Source: Agrobacterium tumefaciens (GTDB lineage: Bacteria > Pseudomonadota > Alphaproteobacteria > Rhizobiales > Rhizobiaceae). Taken from it: a stretch of DNA of 64,000 bases. The translations under genes were made by a program, and so were the position numbers. Under the pieces are notes generated by a model. It saw nothing but the letters and a program-made list of their open reading frames with translations, did no database searches and was not told the origin of the DNA. Below are positions 56,106 through 64,000 of this stretch, piece after piece (the first letter of the stretch is position 1; every line of letters starts with the position of its first letter). The stretch covers positions 799,501 to 863,500 of the forward strand of contig NZ_CP072309.1 of NCBI RefSeq assembly GCF_017726655.1, given 5' to 3'.

Positions 56106-56429
56106 TCTAATACGTCACCTTTGATGCAACGCGTCTGGCGCGAGACATATTTTGATTTTGGGAGGGGCAAAGCCCCCAAGCCGGTCGATGGTTGTTTCAT
56201 TAAAGCAAACTCGGCGCTTGGGGACTCGGCCGTCCGGACTGGCAGTTGATCCCCAGCGAGTAGAAAGCCGGTCGTTGCGAACGGTGGATCCACGGAACAT
56301 CAAGTAGCACGCCGCTAGAACTTCGTTCTGCCGCACATCAGCGTCAGCATCGCGTATCGATCAAAAGAAGATTGGTCTTAGATATTCGACTATACGGCGA
56401 AGAATAGCCCACCAAACCATGGAGCCGAA
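56106..56429. other. Intergenic stretch, 324 bp
   Basis: No supported gene between the FAD monooxygenase and the GST gene. The last 60 bases carry the likely ribosome site and promoter of the GST gene. No repeat noted. Confidence 0.4.
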
Positions 56430-57143
56430 ATGATTAAGCTTTACGGATCAGGCAGCCCAAACGTCACGCGGATATTCATCGCTTTGGAAGAGCTCAGTCT
56501 TCCCTACCACGCACACGGGATCGATATCTTTGCGGGACAACAATTTGAAGATTGGTTCGGGCAATTAAATCCAAATCGCAAAGTTCCCGTCATCGTTGAT
56601 CGCAGCGATCAGGCAGATGAGCGAACTATCTTCGAATCCGCCGCCATTTTGATCTATCTCTCCGAGAAAACCGGAAAGCTTTTGCCGACCTCTGGGCAAG
56701 AGCGATACGAAACGCTTCAGTGGCTTGCGGTCCAGGTTACGACTGTTGGCCCTATGATGGGCGAGTATGTTCACTTCTCCCGTTATGCACCCGAGGCCTC
56801 GTCGAGCTATTCCCTCGATCGTTACCGCACACAGGTGCAGCGGGTCCTCGGTGTGCTGGATAATCGGCTAGAGGCGCGCGCCAATCTCGCTGGTGACGAC
56901 ATAACGATTGCCGACATTGCTCTTTTTCCATGGTGTAGGAACCTCTCCACGCTTTTCGGTGAAGACTACGCCAGCACTCTGACAAATATCAATCGGTGGA
57001 GAAATGAGCTTTCACGCCGTCCATCTGTCATAAGAGCTCTGGCAGCTCAGGACGACCTTCGTCAGAGATTGACCACACCTGAACATGCTCAAAGCGCTGT
57101 GCTCGACCGTCTCTTCGGGCGTGGCGAAGTGGTTCACAACTGA
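56430..57143 (+). CDS. Glutathione S-transferase
   Basis: A 237-aa GST: MIKLYGSGSPNVTRIFIALEE, cis-Pro in NRKVPVIVD, and SAAILIYLSEKTG as the glutathione-contact helix. The size and the NPNRKVPVI motif fit the YfcG/Ure2-like branch. Its 3' end overlaps the 3' end of the disrupted lipoprotein gene by 10 bases on the other strand. Confidence 0.92.
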   Translation: MIKLYGSGSPNVTRIFIALEELSLPYHAHGIDIFAGQQFEDWFGQLNPNRKVPVIVDRSDQADERTIFESAAILIYLSEKTGKLLPTSGQERYETLQWLAVQVTTVGPMMGEYVHFSRYAPEASSSYSLDRYRTQVQRVLGVLDNRLEARANLAGDDITIADIALFPWCRNLSTLFGEDYASTLTNINRWRNELSRRPSVIRALAAQDDLRQRLTTPEHAQSAVLDRLFGRGEVVHN

Positions 57144-57309
57144 CTAGAAGTCCTCGCCAACTTCGCGATGGCGTCCTTGCAGCCGCGCGCACTGCCATGA
57201 ATATTGCTCTCGATGATGGTGGAGGTTGCGTCCGATTTGATCTCTACGACACATTTGTGGCGGTGCTGCTTCATCAAAACGCCTTCGGTCTCGTGTACAA
57301 CGGGACGCC

Positions 57310-57317
57310 CATCCACT
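57310..57317. repeat. Target-site duplication, left copy (CATCCACT)
   Basis: The 8 bases left of the IS66 inverted repeat are CATCCACT; the same bases follow the right end at 59813-59820. Confidence 0.95.
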
Positions 57318-57339
57318 GTAAGCGGCAACCTGAGACCGT

Positions 57340-58989
57340 TCAGCGCGTGTAATTCCAGGGCATGAGTGCATCGAGATCGCTGCTGGGCCAACCATTGGCT
57401 ATGCGCTCGAGTGTTTGGGTGAGCCAGGCCTGCGGATCGACATTGTTCATTTTCGCTGTTTGAAGGAGCGTGGCGATTGTTGCCCAAGTCCTTCCACCGC
57501 CATCGCTGCCGGCGAAGAGGCTATTCTTTCTGGTAATTGTCTGGGGCCGGATTGCACGCTCGACTATGTTGTTATCGAGCTCGATGCGGCCGTCGGTGAG
57601 AAAGCGCTCGAAGATGGAGCGACGCGAGGTGGCATAGCGGATCGCCTCGGCCAGCTTCGACTTGCCAGAGATCCGCGGTAGGGTCTTCTGCCAGAGGGCG
57701 AAGATCTCCGTGACAACCGCAGCAGATGTCGCCTGGCGCGCGGCGACACGGGCGTCAGGGCTTTGCCCGCGAGCCGTTTCTTCCACCTGCCAGAGCTTCG
57801 CCATCAGTTCCACCGTCTCGGTGGCGATCTTGGAGCTGTCTGAGGCGTGGAGCTCGTAGAACTTGCGCCTGCTATGGGACCAGCAGTAGGCCAGCATCAC
57901 GCCGTCATTGCCTCCGTCAGATCTGGCAAGCTTGTTATAGGCACCATGTCCGTCAACCTGCAGAATACCGCGATAGCCATTCAGATGCCGGGCGACCCGA
58001 TCGCCAGCACGGCTATCTTCGAAGCGATAGGCAACCATCGGCGGGCTACTGCCACCGAAGGGTCTGTCATCGCGGGCATAAGCCCAAAGCCAGGCCGTCT
58101 TGGCCGATCCGGATCCGGGCGCGAGTGTGGGCAACGTCGTCTCGTCAGCGAAGATACGCTCAGCCTTCTTGATCTCGGCGAGGATGTAGTCGGCCAGGAT
58201 ATCAAGTTCAAAGCCGAGCTTGCCCATCCATTGAGCCATCAGCTTCCGGTCAAGCTCGACCTTGTCGCGGGCATAGATTGCCTCCTGCCGATAGAGCGGA
58301 AGGCCATCGGCATACTTCGAGACGGCGATTTGGGCGAGAAGCGCTTCCGTCGGAATGCCCGCCTCGATAATGTGCGCGGGTGCGGCGGCCTGAATGACGC
58401 CGTCTTCATTTTTGAAGGCATACTTCGGTCGGCGTGTGACGATGACGCGGAACTTCGCCGGCACGACGTCAAGTCGCTCCGAGACGTCTTCCCCGATCAG
58501 CACCTTCTGTTTGCCGACGTGTTCGGGCAGTTCATCCGGCTCGATCACCACTTCGACCCGCTCCAGATGAGGAGCAAAGCCCTTGCGCGGTCTCGGCGGA
58601 CGCTTTTCGGTATGGGCGGCACCCTTGTTGACCTGGGCTCGGATCGCAGCGATGCCGGTCTCGATTTCCTCGAAGACAAAGGCCTGCTGCTCATCATCGA
58701 TGCCTGCAGAGCCGAGCTTTTCTGATCGCCGGCCAAAGCGGGCACGATCAAAGGCTTTCAGGATCTGGGTCAGTCGTTCGATGCGTTCATCAGCATCGGC
58801 GTTTCTGGCTTTCAGGTCTGCGACCTCGCTCTCAAGAGCATCGGTGCGCGCTGCCTTCTCGGCCATGGCAAGGACCATAGCTTTCAGGGTCTCTATATCA
58901 TCCGGGAGCTGCAGATCGGGCGGCGTCATGACGTCTACTAGAGCATATTTTGCTCCGGTTTTCCTGCCCTTTTCAGGCGGTTGATTCAC
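57340..58989 (-). CDS. tnpC: IS66 transposase TnpC
   Basis: A 549-aa DDE transposase: coiled-coil N-terminus, then IFADETTLPTLAPG, LQVDGHGAYNKLA and NIVERAIRPQTITRKNSLFAG as the catalytic D, D and E regions. The start may be MTPPDLQLPDD at 58929. Complete, so it may still be active. The catalytic order is the same as in the 18264 gene, but the residues around it differ. Confidence 0.95.
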   Translation of the reverse strand: MNQPPEKGRKTGAKYALVDVMTPPDLQLPDDIETLKAMVLAMAEKAARTDALESEVADLKARNADADERIERLTQILKAFDRARFGRRSEKLGSAGIDDEQQAFVFEEIETGIAAIRAQVNKGAAHTEKRPPRPRKGFAPHLERVEVVIEPDELPEHVGKQKVLIGEDVSERLDVVPAKFRVIVTRRPKYAFKNEDGVIQAAAPAHIIEAGIPTEALLAQIAVSKYADGLPLYRQEAIYARDKVELDRKLMAQWMGKLGFELDILADYILAEIKKAERIFADETTLPTLAPGSGSAKTAWLWAYARDDRPFGGSSPPMVAYRFEDSRAGDRVARHLNGYRGILQVDGHGAYNKLARSDGGNDGVMLAYCWSHSRRKFYELHASDSSKIATETVELMAKLWQVEETARGQSPDARVAARQATSAAVVTEIFALWQKTLPRISGKSKLAEAIRYATSRRSIFERFLTDGRIELDNNIVERAIRPQTITRKNSLFAGSDGGGRTWATIATLLQTAKMNNVDPQAWLTQTLERIANGWPSSDLDALMPWNYTR

Positions 58990-59003
58990 TTTGCCGCAGG
59001 CAT

Positions 59004-59348
59004 TTACCCAACAATCTCCGGCGGCTTCACCGCCACCGAACGCACCCGTTTCCAGTCCATGCCGTCAACGAGCGCCATGAGTTGGGCATGGTTGAGCTGG
59101 ACTCGGTTGTGGCCTATCCGCGGCCAGCAAAACTGCGCCTTCTCCAGCCGCTTGGCGTAAAGGCAAACCCCGGATCCATCCCACCAGACGATCTTGATCC
59201 GGTCGGCCCGTTTGGCCCGGAAGACATAAAGCGAGCCGTTGAACGGATCACTGCCAGCATCCCGCACCAGCGACAGCAGGCTGTCCGGCCCTTTGCGGAA
59301 GTCGATGGGATGGCTGGCCAGGAAGACCTTTACACCTGCGGGGATCAT
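59004..59348 (-). CDS. tnpB: IS66 accessory protein TnpB
   Basis: A 114-aa protein with HPIDFRKGPDSLLSLV and YVFRAKRADRIKIVWWDGSG, the standard TnpB motifs, and LNHAQLMALVDGMDWKRV near the end. It overlaps tnpA by 4 bases. Confidence 0.95.
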   Translation of the reverse strand: MIPAGVKVFLASHPIDFRKGPDSLLSLVRDAGSDPFNGSLYVFRAKRADRIKIVWWDGSGVCLYAKRLEKAQFCWPRIGHNRVQLNHAQLMALVDGMDWKRVRSVAVKPPEIVG

Positions 59349-59728
59349 GCTGAGCGAACCGCTCGGATGACACGCTGCAGATGCGCTTCTTCAACATGCC
59401 GGCCGACCCGCACGACGATACCGTCAATGTCGATTTCGACGACGGGGTCGGGGTCAGGTGCGACGCTCTGCGGATCAACTGCCGCTGCTAGTCCAGACTC
59501 ATCACTGCCCAACAGTTCTCTACGCCAGCGGTAGAGTTGGGACGGCAAGATACCGATCTGCCGCGCCACGGCAGACATGTTCACACCGGGCTGACAGGCC
59601 TGCTCAACCGCTGTGGCCTTGAATTCGTCGGACCAGAACCGCCGCAACTGTCGCGGCGACCCGTCAAGGCGATCGGGCACCGCCTCGATCATTCGCATCA
59701 ACCCAAGGCTAGCCGCAGGTCTAGACAT
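59345..59728 (-). CDS. tnpA: IS66 accessory protein TnpA
   Basis: A 127-aa protein with a transposase HTH: RRFWSDEFKATAVEQACQ, then VNMSAVARQIGILPSQLYRWRRE. It is 84 bp inside the right inverted repeat. Confidence 0.93.
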   Translation of the reverse strand: MSRPAASLGLMRMIEAVPDRLDGSPRQLRRFWSDEFKATAVEQACQPGVNMSAVARQIGILPSQLYRWRRELLGSDESGLAAAVDPQSVAPDPDPVVEIDIDGIVVRVGRHVEEAHLQRVIRAVRSA

Positions 59729-59812
59729 AGATCCTCACATTCAAAGAACTCGTATGCCCGAAATACCTTACTCAGCAGCAGACCAGCCAGATGGGGCCTC
59801 CTTGCCGCTTAC

Positions 59813-59820
59813 CATCCACT
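59813..59820. repeat. Target-site duplication, right copy (CATCCACT)
   Basis: The same 8 bases as 57310-57317, adjacent to the right inverted repeat. Confidence 0.95.
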
Positions 59821-60233
59821 TGGCGGATGATCCGTTTGTTGCTTACCCCAAGGTACTCCTCGGTTTGGGTCATCAACCAGTAGGATGTCGCCAAGCCCTT
59901 TGAAATGACGGTGTAGTACGGAGCACCGAAAGCTGCTTCGGCCGTCGCGCGCGACTGCCCATTTAGGGAAACCACTGCACTCGCAATCTTGGCATCATCA
60001 TCGGTGGCCACTGCGCAGCCGGCCAAGATCACTGAAACCGTCATCCAGCAGCACCCTTGGACGAACTTAGACGTCACTTCATTTCATCCTGTGTGAGAGA
60101 GGCGCAAAGCCCGGGTGGCACATTACCGCCGTTTAGGCCCGAATGGCGGCTATCGCTATGAGTGGAGGCCGCTGTCGATTACAGCGGCCCCATCATATCT
60201 TCTCTTGGCCTGTTCGACCGAGCGCTTTGATAA

Positions 60234-61118
60234 TTAGTCCCTGAACCTCTCAGGCGTCGGAATGCCCCACTGGTTAGACGCCGCTATTCCAGGCTCCCAT
60301 CTCTTGGGACGCTGCGGCTTGTCTTTGTGCCAAGGCCGCGGGTCGAAGTAACCGAGCTCCTCGCTGACCATCTGGTCGAGCTCCGCATAGAGCTCCATGA
60401 TCTGCCCATCAGGTGTCAGATGGTAGATGAATATGTTGTGGCCAACACCATGTCTTCCCGGTCCCCAAATCAATGGGTAGCCGAGTTCGCTCAAGATATC
60501 GCACGATTCCTTGATGTGATCCCACCCGCGCGTCTCGAACGCGACATGATGCATTTTGCGGCGCTGGCCTCGCAGGAGATTGATCGTGTGGTGGTCGGGT
60601 CCGCAACGGAGAAACGCAAAAAAGTCGCCCATCCAGTCTGACACTTTGAAATCCAAGACATCGACGAAAAACTTCGTGGCAAGCTGGGGATCGAGAACAT
60701 TGAAAGCAATGTGACCCAACCGATTTGGAGTGACGCCCTTTTGATCATGGGCTTCGACTTTACCCGGCTCCGCGGCATGCGTGATCTCGATCTGGATCTC
60801 CTCCGGACCATCGACCAGCACCAGGTCTTCTGTTCCTGGTGCTGAATAAGACTTACGCGTGGCGCGCAACCCCTTTCCCGTCAGATCTTTGAGCACGTCT
60901 CCCAGGTCGGTGTCCCGCGAGACATTTAAGGAGACGGCCCGACATGCCGCTTCACCTTGTCGCAGAATGACGGAATGTCGATCCTGAGGGCAAGCGAGGA
61001 AGACAGCGCCGTCACCTTTATCGACAACCCTTATCCCCATGACATTCTCATAATATTCGATGGAACGGTTGATGTCGGGAGTGTCGAAAACGACGTGTCC
61101 GATGCTGGTTACTTTCAT
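60234..61118 (-). CDS. Extradiol ring-cleavage dioxygenase-like (VOC superfamily)
   Basis: A 294-aa two-domain VOC protein. The C-terminal domain carries the expected iron ligands: His136 in RLGHIAF, His190 or His191 in KMHHVAF and Glu242 in QIMELYAEL. These fit class I extradiol dioxygenases such as catechol 2,3-dioxygenase. It would open a catechol-like ring and could follow the hydroxylase encoded at 54894. It is 76 bp downstream of livF-type genes on the same strand, so the transporter and enzyme may share a promoter. Confidence 0.87.
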   Translation of the reverse strand: MKVTSIGHVVFDTPDINRSIEYYENVMGIRVVDKGDGAVFLACPQDRHSVILRQGEAACRAVSLNVSRDTDLGDVLKDLTGKGLRATRKSYSAPGTEDLVLVDGPEEIQIEITHAAEPGKVEAHDQKGVTPNRLGHIAFNVLDPQLATKFFVDVLDFKVSDWMGDFFAFLRCGPDHHTINLLRGQRRKMHHVAFETRGWDHIKESCDILSELGYPLIWGPGRHGVGHNIFIYHLTPDGQIMELYAELDQMVSEELGYFDPRPWHKDKPQRPKRWEPGIAASNQWGIPTPERFRD

Positions 61119-61194
61119 ATCAAACTCCTTCTACCGCGAGAGAAAGCGTTGCTGTTGCTAACCTCTGCGGTTGTGCAAATTTTATGTAGTTGGA

Positions 61195-61893
61195 TCAGTG
61201 GACGCTGAGACCGATGAGTTGCCCAATCTTGGCGTCATCTCCGGCAAGGGCCTGACTAGCGCCTTGACTGACGATTTTTCCACGTTCAACCACCACGTAG
61301 CGGTCGCAAAGCTCCAGCCCGATGTCCGCTCTCTGCTCAACTAGAACGATGGCTAGTGACGCGGATGTGGCCAGTTCCTTCATCGCGACAACGAGCTGTT
61401 CCACAACAACAGGGGCTAAGCCCTCTGACGGCTCATCCATCAGCAACAGCTTTGGATTCCCCGCAAGAGCACGCGCAATCGCAAGCATTTGCTGCTCGCC
61501 TCCAGATAATTGACTACCAAGATTCGTTGCGCGTTTTGCGAGAGATGGAAAAAGCTCCATTAGTCGCTTTTCGTCCCAGAAACCCGGTCGACAGGCGACA
61601 CTGATGTTTTCGCGAACGCTGAGGCTTGGAAATACCTCTCGGGACTGCGGAACATAACCAATCCCGAGTTGCGCCCGACGCTGTGTCGATAAATTGGAGA
61701 TGTCTGTACCGTCAAATATCAAAGCTCCGTCGTGGCGGCGGCAACGCCCGGTGATGAGCTCAAGCAATGTCGTTTTACCAACGCCATTGCGTCCCAATAC
61801 GGCGATCGATTCTTTTGGCTGCACCGAAATCGAAAGGTCGTCTACAACGGTGGTTTCGTCCCAGCCACCCTTTAGGTTCCTGATCTCAAGCAT
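61195..61893 (-). CDS. livF: Branched-chain-type ABC transporter ATPase (LivF-like)
   Basis: A 232-aa ATPase when started at 61893 (MLEIRNLKGGWDE), overlapping the upstream livG-like stop by 8 bases; the ATG at 61908 is also in frame. Walker A VLGRNGVGKTTLLE, signature LSGGEQQMLAIAR and Walker B LLLMDEPSEGLAP are present. LivF is the second ATPase of the Liv importer, which in this genomic context could also carry aromatic or amide compounds. Confidence 0.93.
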   Translation of the reverse strand: MLEIRNLKGGWDETTVVDDLSISVQPKESIAVLGRNGVGKTTLLELITGRCRRHDGALIFDGTDISNLSTQRRAQLGIGYVPQSREVFPSLSVRENISVACRPGFWDEKRLMELFPSLAKRATNLGSQLSGGEQQMLAIARALAGNPKLLLMDEPSEGLAPVVVEQLVVAMKELATSASLAIVLVEQRADIGLELCDRYVVVERGKIVSQGASQALAGDDAKIGQLIGLSVH

Positions 61894-62665
61894 GAGCAAC
61901 TTCTCCAAAGCGTTGTTGACCTGAGCGACCTAGGTAGACCGTTCTTACGCGCTCTGAAGCCATGACTGCCTCGGGTGGGCCATTCTCGATGACCTCGCCT
62001 TCCGCAAGCACTGTAACCGACCCCGCAAAGCGCTTAACGATCTGCATGTCGTGCTCAATCATCAGCACTGCGATCTTCTCGTCGAGCTTTTCAATAGCGT
62101 TCAGCAAAATCGGAACCTCTGCACCGGGAATGCCGGCGGCTGGTTCGTCCAGAAGTAGTACTCTCGGCTCCAGAACCAACGCGATTGCGATTTCCACAAG
62201 TCGCTGGCGGCCGTAAGCGATTTCATTAATGGAGCGGGAGGCGTCCGGCGAAAGGCCGAGCATATCGAGCACTCGCCACACCTCCTCGGTTGCCTCTGTG
62301 TGTCGAGAAATTGAAGTCAGAAGATGTCGGCTGAGACCGCGGTGCTCGCTGATTGCCAGAAACACATTCTGGAAGACGCTCAATTCCCGAAAAAGGGAGT
62401 TGACCTGGAACGTTCGCCCCAGGCCGCTCTTCACTCTCGCAGCAGGGCTTGAGGCTGTCACGTCTTTACCCCCAAGAATGATGGTCCCCGAACTTGGTGC
62501 GATGGTGCCGGACAGCAGACCGACGAGCGTCGTTTTGCCCGCGCCGTTAGGCCCGATCAGGGCGTGCCGTGCTCCGACAGGAAGAGACAGTGTTACATCC
62601 TTTGTGACCCTTAGGCCCCCATAGTTCTTGCAAAGGCCCTTTGCTTCTAGTGCGAGCTCGATCAA
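61886..62665 (-). CDS. livG: Branched-chain-type ABC transporter ATPase (LivG-like)
   Basis: A 259-aa ATPase: Walker A IGPNGAGKTTLVG, the family-specific GRTFQVNSLFRELSVFQNV, an INEIAYGRQRLVEIAIAL signature region and LLLDEPAAGIPG. Its start overlaps the livM-like stop by 4 bases. It pairs with livF to power the two permeases. Confidence 0.94.
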   Translation of the reverse strand: MIELALEAKGLCKNYGGLRVTKDVTLSLPVGARHALIGPNGAGKTTLVGLLSGTIAPSSGTIILGGKDVTASSPAARVKSGLGRTFQVNSLFRELSVFQNVFLAISEHRGLSRHLLTSISRHTEATEEVWRVLDMLGLSPDASRSINEIAYGRQRLVEIAIALVLEPRVLLLDEPAAGIPGAEVPILLNAIEKLDEKIAVLMIEHDMQIVKRFAGSVTVLAEGEVIENGPPEAVMASERVRTVYLGRSGQQRFGEVAHA

Positions 62666-63684
62666 TTGGGTTGCCTCCTTGTTTCTATCTGTCGCGGTCT
62701 CAGAAGCGAGCGCACCACAGCAGGCGGAAGGGTCCGTTGACCAAGCCCGATCAGGCCATTCTTACCAAAGAGGACAACGAATATTAGGAATAGCCCGATG
62801 ACAGCCATCCAGTTATATGGATCCCAGTTGGCTGCAAAATCCTTGAGCACCATGTAGACGCCAGCTCCGACAAGGCCGCCGTATATGCTAGCGACGCCTC
62901 CAAGAACCAGCATGATGATACCGTTAATGGAAAGCTCGATAGCAAGAACGTCGAGCCCCACGAAGCCGGTAACCTGCGCGGAAAGACTTCCCGCGACGCC
63001 TGCCATGAAAGCACTGATCGCATAGACCGTGATCAGGTGGCGCGATACAGGCGCGCCGACCAGCCGCATCCGTAGCGCGTTTTCTCTGATCCCCTGCAAT
63101 GCCAGGCCAAAAGGCGACGCCACCAGAGATCTGAAGATCACAAACATGATGAACAGCCAGGCCAGACAATAAAGATAACTTGTCTGACCAAAGACCGACC
63201 AACGGAACAGACCAAAGACAGGTTCGAACTCGATGCCGCTAAGGCCATTCTCTCCGCCGGTAAGCCAGCTGAATTTATTCGCCGCTTCGAATAGCACTGC
63301 CCCGATCGCCAGCGTCATCATCATAAGGGGTAGGCCGGAAAGACGCAAAACGACCGGTCCAACAACTGCAGCAAGTAAAGCAGCCGCCATCGCGCCTCCC
63401 AGCGTCGCAGTGATGGGTTCATGCCACCCGGCTAACGAGATGAGGCCAGTGCTGTAGGCTCCGATACCAAAAAAGGCAGCATGTCCGAGTGTTACGATCC
63501 CCGCGAAACCAAGAATTAAGCCGAGTGACATTGCGTATAAGCACATGATGAGAACCTGAGCACCGAAAGAAAGGTGATCCGGAAAGATGAAGAAGGCGGC
63601 AAGTGGAATCGCCCAGAAAACGATTTCCATTACACCAACACCGTCTGTTGCGGCGGGATTGTAAAATGAAGCTTCGCGTTTCAT
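62662..63684 (-). CDS. livM: Branched-chain-type ABC transporter permease (LivM-like)
   Basis: A 340-aa membrane protein with about nine hydrophobic segments, FAGIVTLGHAAFFGIGAYSTG and, near the C-terminus, INGIIMLVLGGVASIYGGLVGAG, typical of LivM. It overlaps the livH-like gene by 4 bases. Confidence 0.93.
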   Translation of the reverse strand: MKREASFYNPAATDGVGVMEIVFWAIPLAAFFIFPDHLSFGAQVLIMCLYAMSLGLILGFAGIVTLGHAAFFGIGAYSTGLISLAGWHEPITATLGGAMAAALLAAVVGPVVLRLSGLPLMMMTLAIGAVLFEAANKFSWLTGGENGLSGIEFEPVFGLFRWSVFGQTSYLYCLAWLFIMFVIFRSLVASPFGLALQGIRENALRMRLVGAPVSRHLITVYAISAFMAGVAGSLSAQVTGFVGLDVLAIELSINGIIMLVLGGVASIYGGLVGAGVYMVLKDFAANWDPYNWMAVIGLFLIFVVLFGKNGLIGLGQRTLPPAVVRSLLRPRQIETRRQPN

Positions 63685-64000
63685 GCGCTCTTCCCTCTGA
63701 AGCCACCTTCCATACGGAGGAGGAGGTATGAAATGAGGAACCCGTAAATCACGAAGGCGCCATAGGTCGGAAAGAAGTATCGACCAGCCGTGTCCACAAT
63801 TCCGACGGCTATTGACACGACAGCTGCACTTTTCATGTTACCAAAGCCTGAGAGCGCAACAACGATCATGATGATCGTGAGATATTTGAAGGGATAAAGC
63901 GGCTCTATGGGCAGCATTCCGTAGCCCACGGCTCCGCCGAAAGCGGCAAGGCCACTCCCCAGCACGAATGCTTTCGAATAGAGGCTCGCAACGTCGATAC
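63681..64000 (-). CDS. livH: Branched-chain-type ABC transporter permease (LivH-like), 5' end outside window
   Basis: The open frame runs beyond base 64000; the last 106 codons are visible, including VLGSGLAAFGGAVGYGMLPIEPLYPFKYLTIIMIVV (residues near the C-terminal helices) and VVSIAVGIVDTAGRYFFPTYGAF, characteristic of LivH. The binding-protein gene should lie further right. Confidence 0.88.
   Translation of the reverse strand, partial: IDVASLYSKAFVLGSGLAAFGGAVGYGMLPIEPLYPFKYLTIIMIVVALSGFGNMKSAAVVSIAVGIVDTAGRYFFPTYGAFVIYGFLISYLLLRMEGGFRGKSA

Larger units (their letters stand above)
57318..59812 (-). mobile_element. IS66-family insertion sequence, 2495 bp
   Basis: Left end GTAAGCGGCAACC at 57318; right end, read inward on the other strand, GTAAGCGGCAAGG from 59812. 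The first 11 bases match, and both ends are flanked by CATCCACT. tnpA, tnpB and tnpC run right to left. It differs in sequence from the passenger-carrying element at 17374, so two separate IS66 lineages entered the region. Confidence 0.96.
57134..60077 (-). pseudogene. Lipoprotein gene disrupted by the second IS66 element
   Basis: The 5' part (60077-59813) encodes a lipoprotein: MTSKFVQGCCWMTVSVILAGC with a lipobox and Cys21, followed by Gln/Ser-rich sequence. The 3' part is 57317-57134, PVVHETEGVLMKQHRHKC through the stop. Joining them with one copy of the 8-bp duplication gives 441 bases, 146 codons plus stop, in frame through Q-V-D-G-R-P. The interruption is therefore exact. Function unknown; a small outer-membrane lipoprotein. 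Confidence 0.9.

Noticed and set aside
1..64000. CRISPR arrays, tRNA or rRNA genes and integrase attachment sites
   Set aside because: I saw no repeat-spacer array, tRNA cloverleaf-like genes or integrase gene; I cannot exclude a tRNA missed by eye.

Overview
The window reads as part of the accessory genome of an alphaproteobacterium of the Rhizobium/Agrobacterium type (Hyphomicrobiales). This is inferred from GC-rich coding with AGGAG-type ribosome sites, many LysR regulators, many ABC importers of the kind rhizobia carry, and IS66-family insertion sequences. There are no rRNA, tRNA, ribosomal or replication genes, so a plasmid or chromid segment is plausible. I have only the sequence, so the genus is not proven.

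Layout. 1-5218 (minus) is a cystathionine-lyase-like PLP gene followed by a polar amino-acid ABC importer and a zinc deacylase cut by the window edge; a divergent LysR gene faces it. 5349-9972 holds two LysR genes and a plus-strand aldo/keto reductase, cyclase-family and SDR cluster. 10029-12055 (minus) is a decayed two-gene operon: a dehalogenase-like hydrolase with two frameshifts and a TehA/SLAC1-type channel with an in-frame stop. 12481-15483 is a compact plus-strand operon for a three-subunit cobalt nitrile hydratase/thiocyanate hydrolase-type enzyme, an unusual aquaporin-like channel and the CbtB/CbtA cobalt transporter. 16779-20719 is an AraC-family regulator gene split by a 3.1-kb IS66-family element (17374-20475) whose inverted repeats and 8-bp target duplication can be read directly and which carries an extra passenger gene. 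20799-30267 is a redox and electrophile-response set: LysR, group D flavin monooxygenase, two pirins, DoxX, FMN reductase, F420-type dinucleotide-binding protein, an Old Yellow Enzyme fused to an ABM-like domain, and a cyclic-nucleotide-binding-domain MscS channel. 30371-37691 is a LacI-controlled carbohydrate ABC operon containing an ADP-ribosylglycohydrolase-like enzyme. 38355-42691 has a second dehalogenase-like hydrolase, a PNPOx-like protein, another FMN reductase, DUF983 and DUF1857 proteins. A strongly structured candidate small RNA with a terminator follows. 43609-49994 contains a YdeP-type molybdopterin oxidoreductase, an isochorismatase-like hydrolase, a luciferase-like monooxygenase and a LysR gene. 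50059-53635 (minus) has a secreted hydrolase, a PNPOx/ferredoxin-reductase/ferredoxin fusion and a GST. 54074-57143 (plus) is an SDR, an aromatic-ring FAD monooxygenase and a GST. 57134-60077 is a lipoprotein gene cut by a second IS66 element (57318-59812) with a perfect 8-bp target duplication. 60234-64000 (minus) is an extradiol-dioxygenase-like protein downstream of a branched-chain-type (Liv) ABC importer that runs off the window.

How it fits together. The general picture is catabolic and detoxifying: uptake systems for amino acids, sugars and aromatic or branched-chain acids, next to oxidoreductases for quinones, enals, nitriles or thiocyanate and aromatic rings. Much of the region is in flux: two IS66 elements each broke a host gene, and one operon is decaying while a paralogue of its hydrolase survives 26 kb away. 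The most distinctive system is the split-subunit cobalt enzyme with its own cobalt supply; the clearest mobile-DNA result is the passenger-carrying IS66 element.
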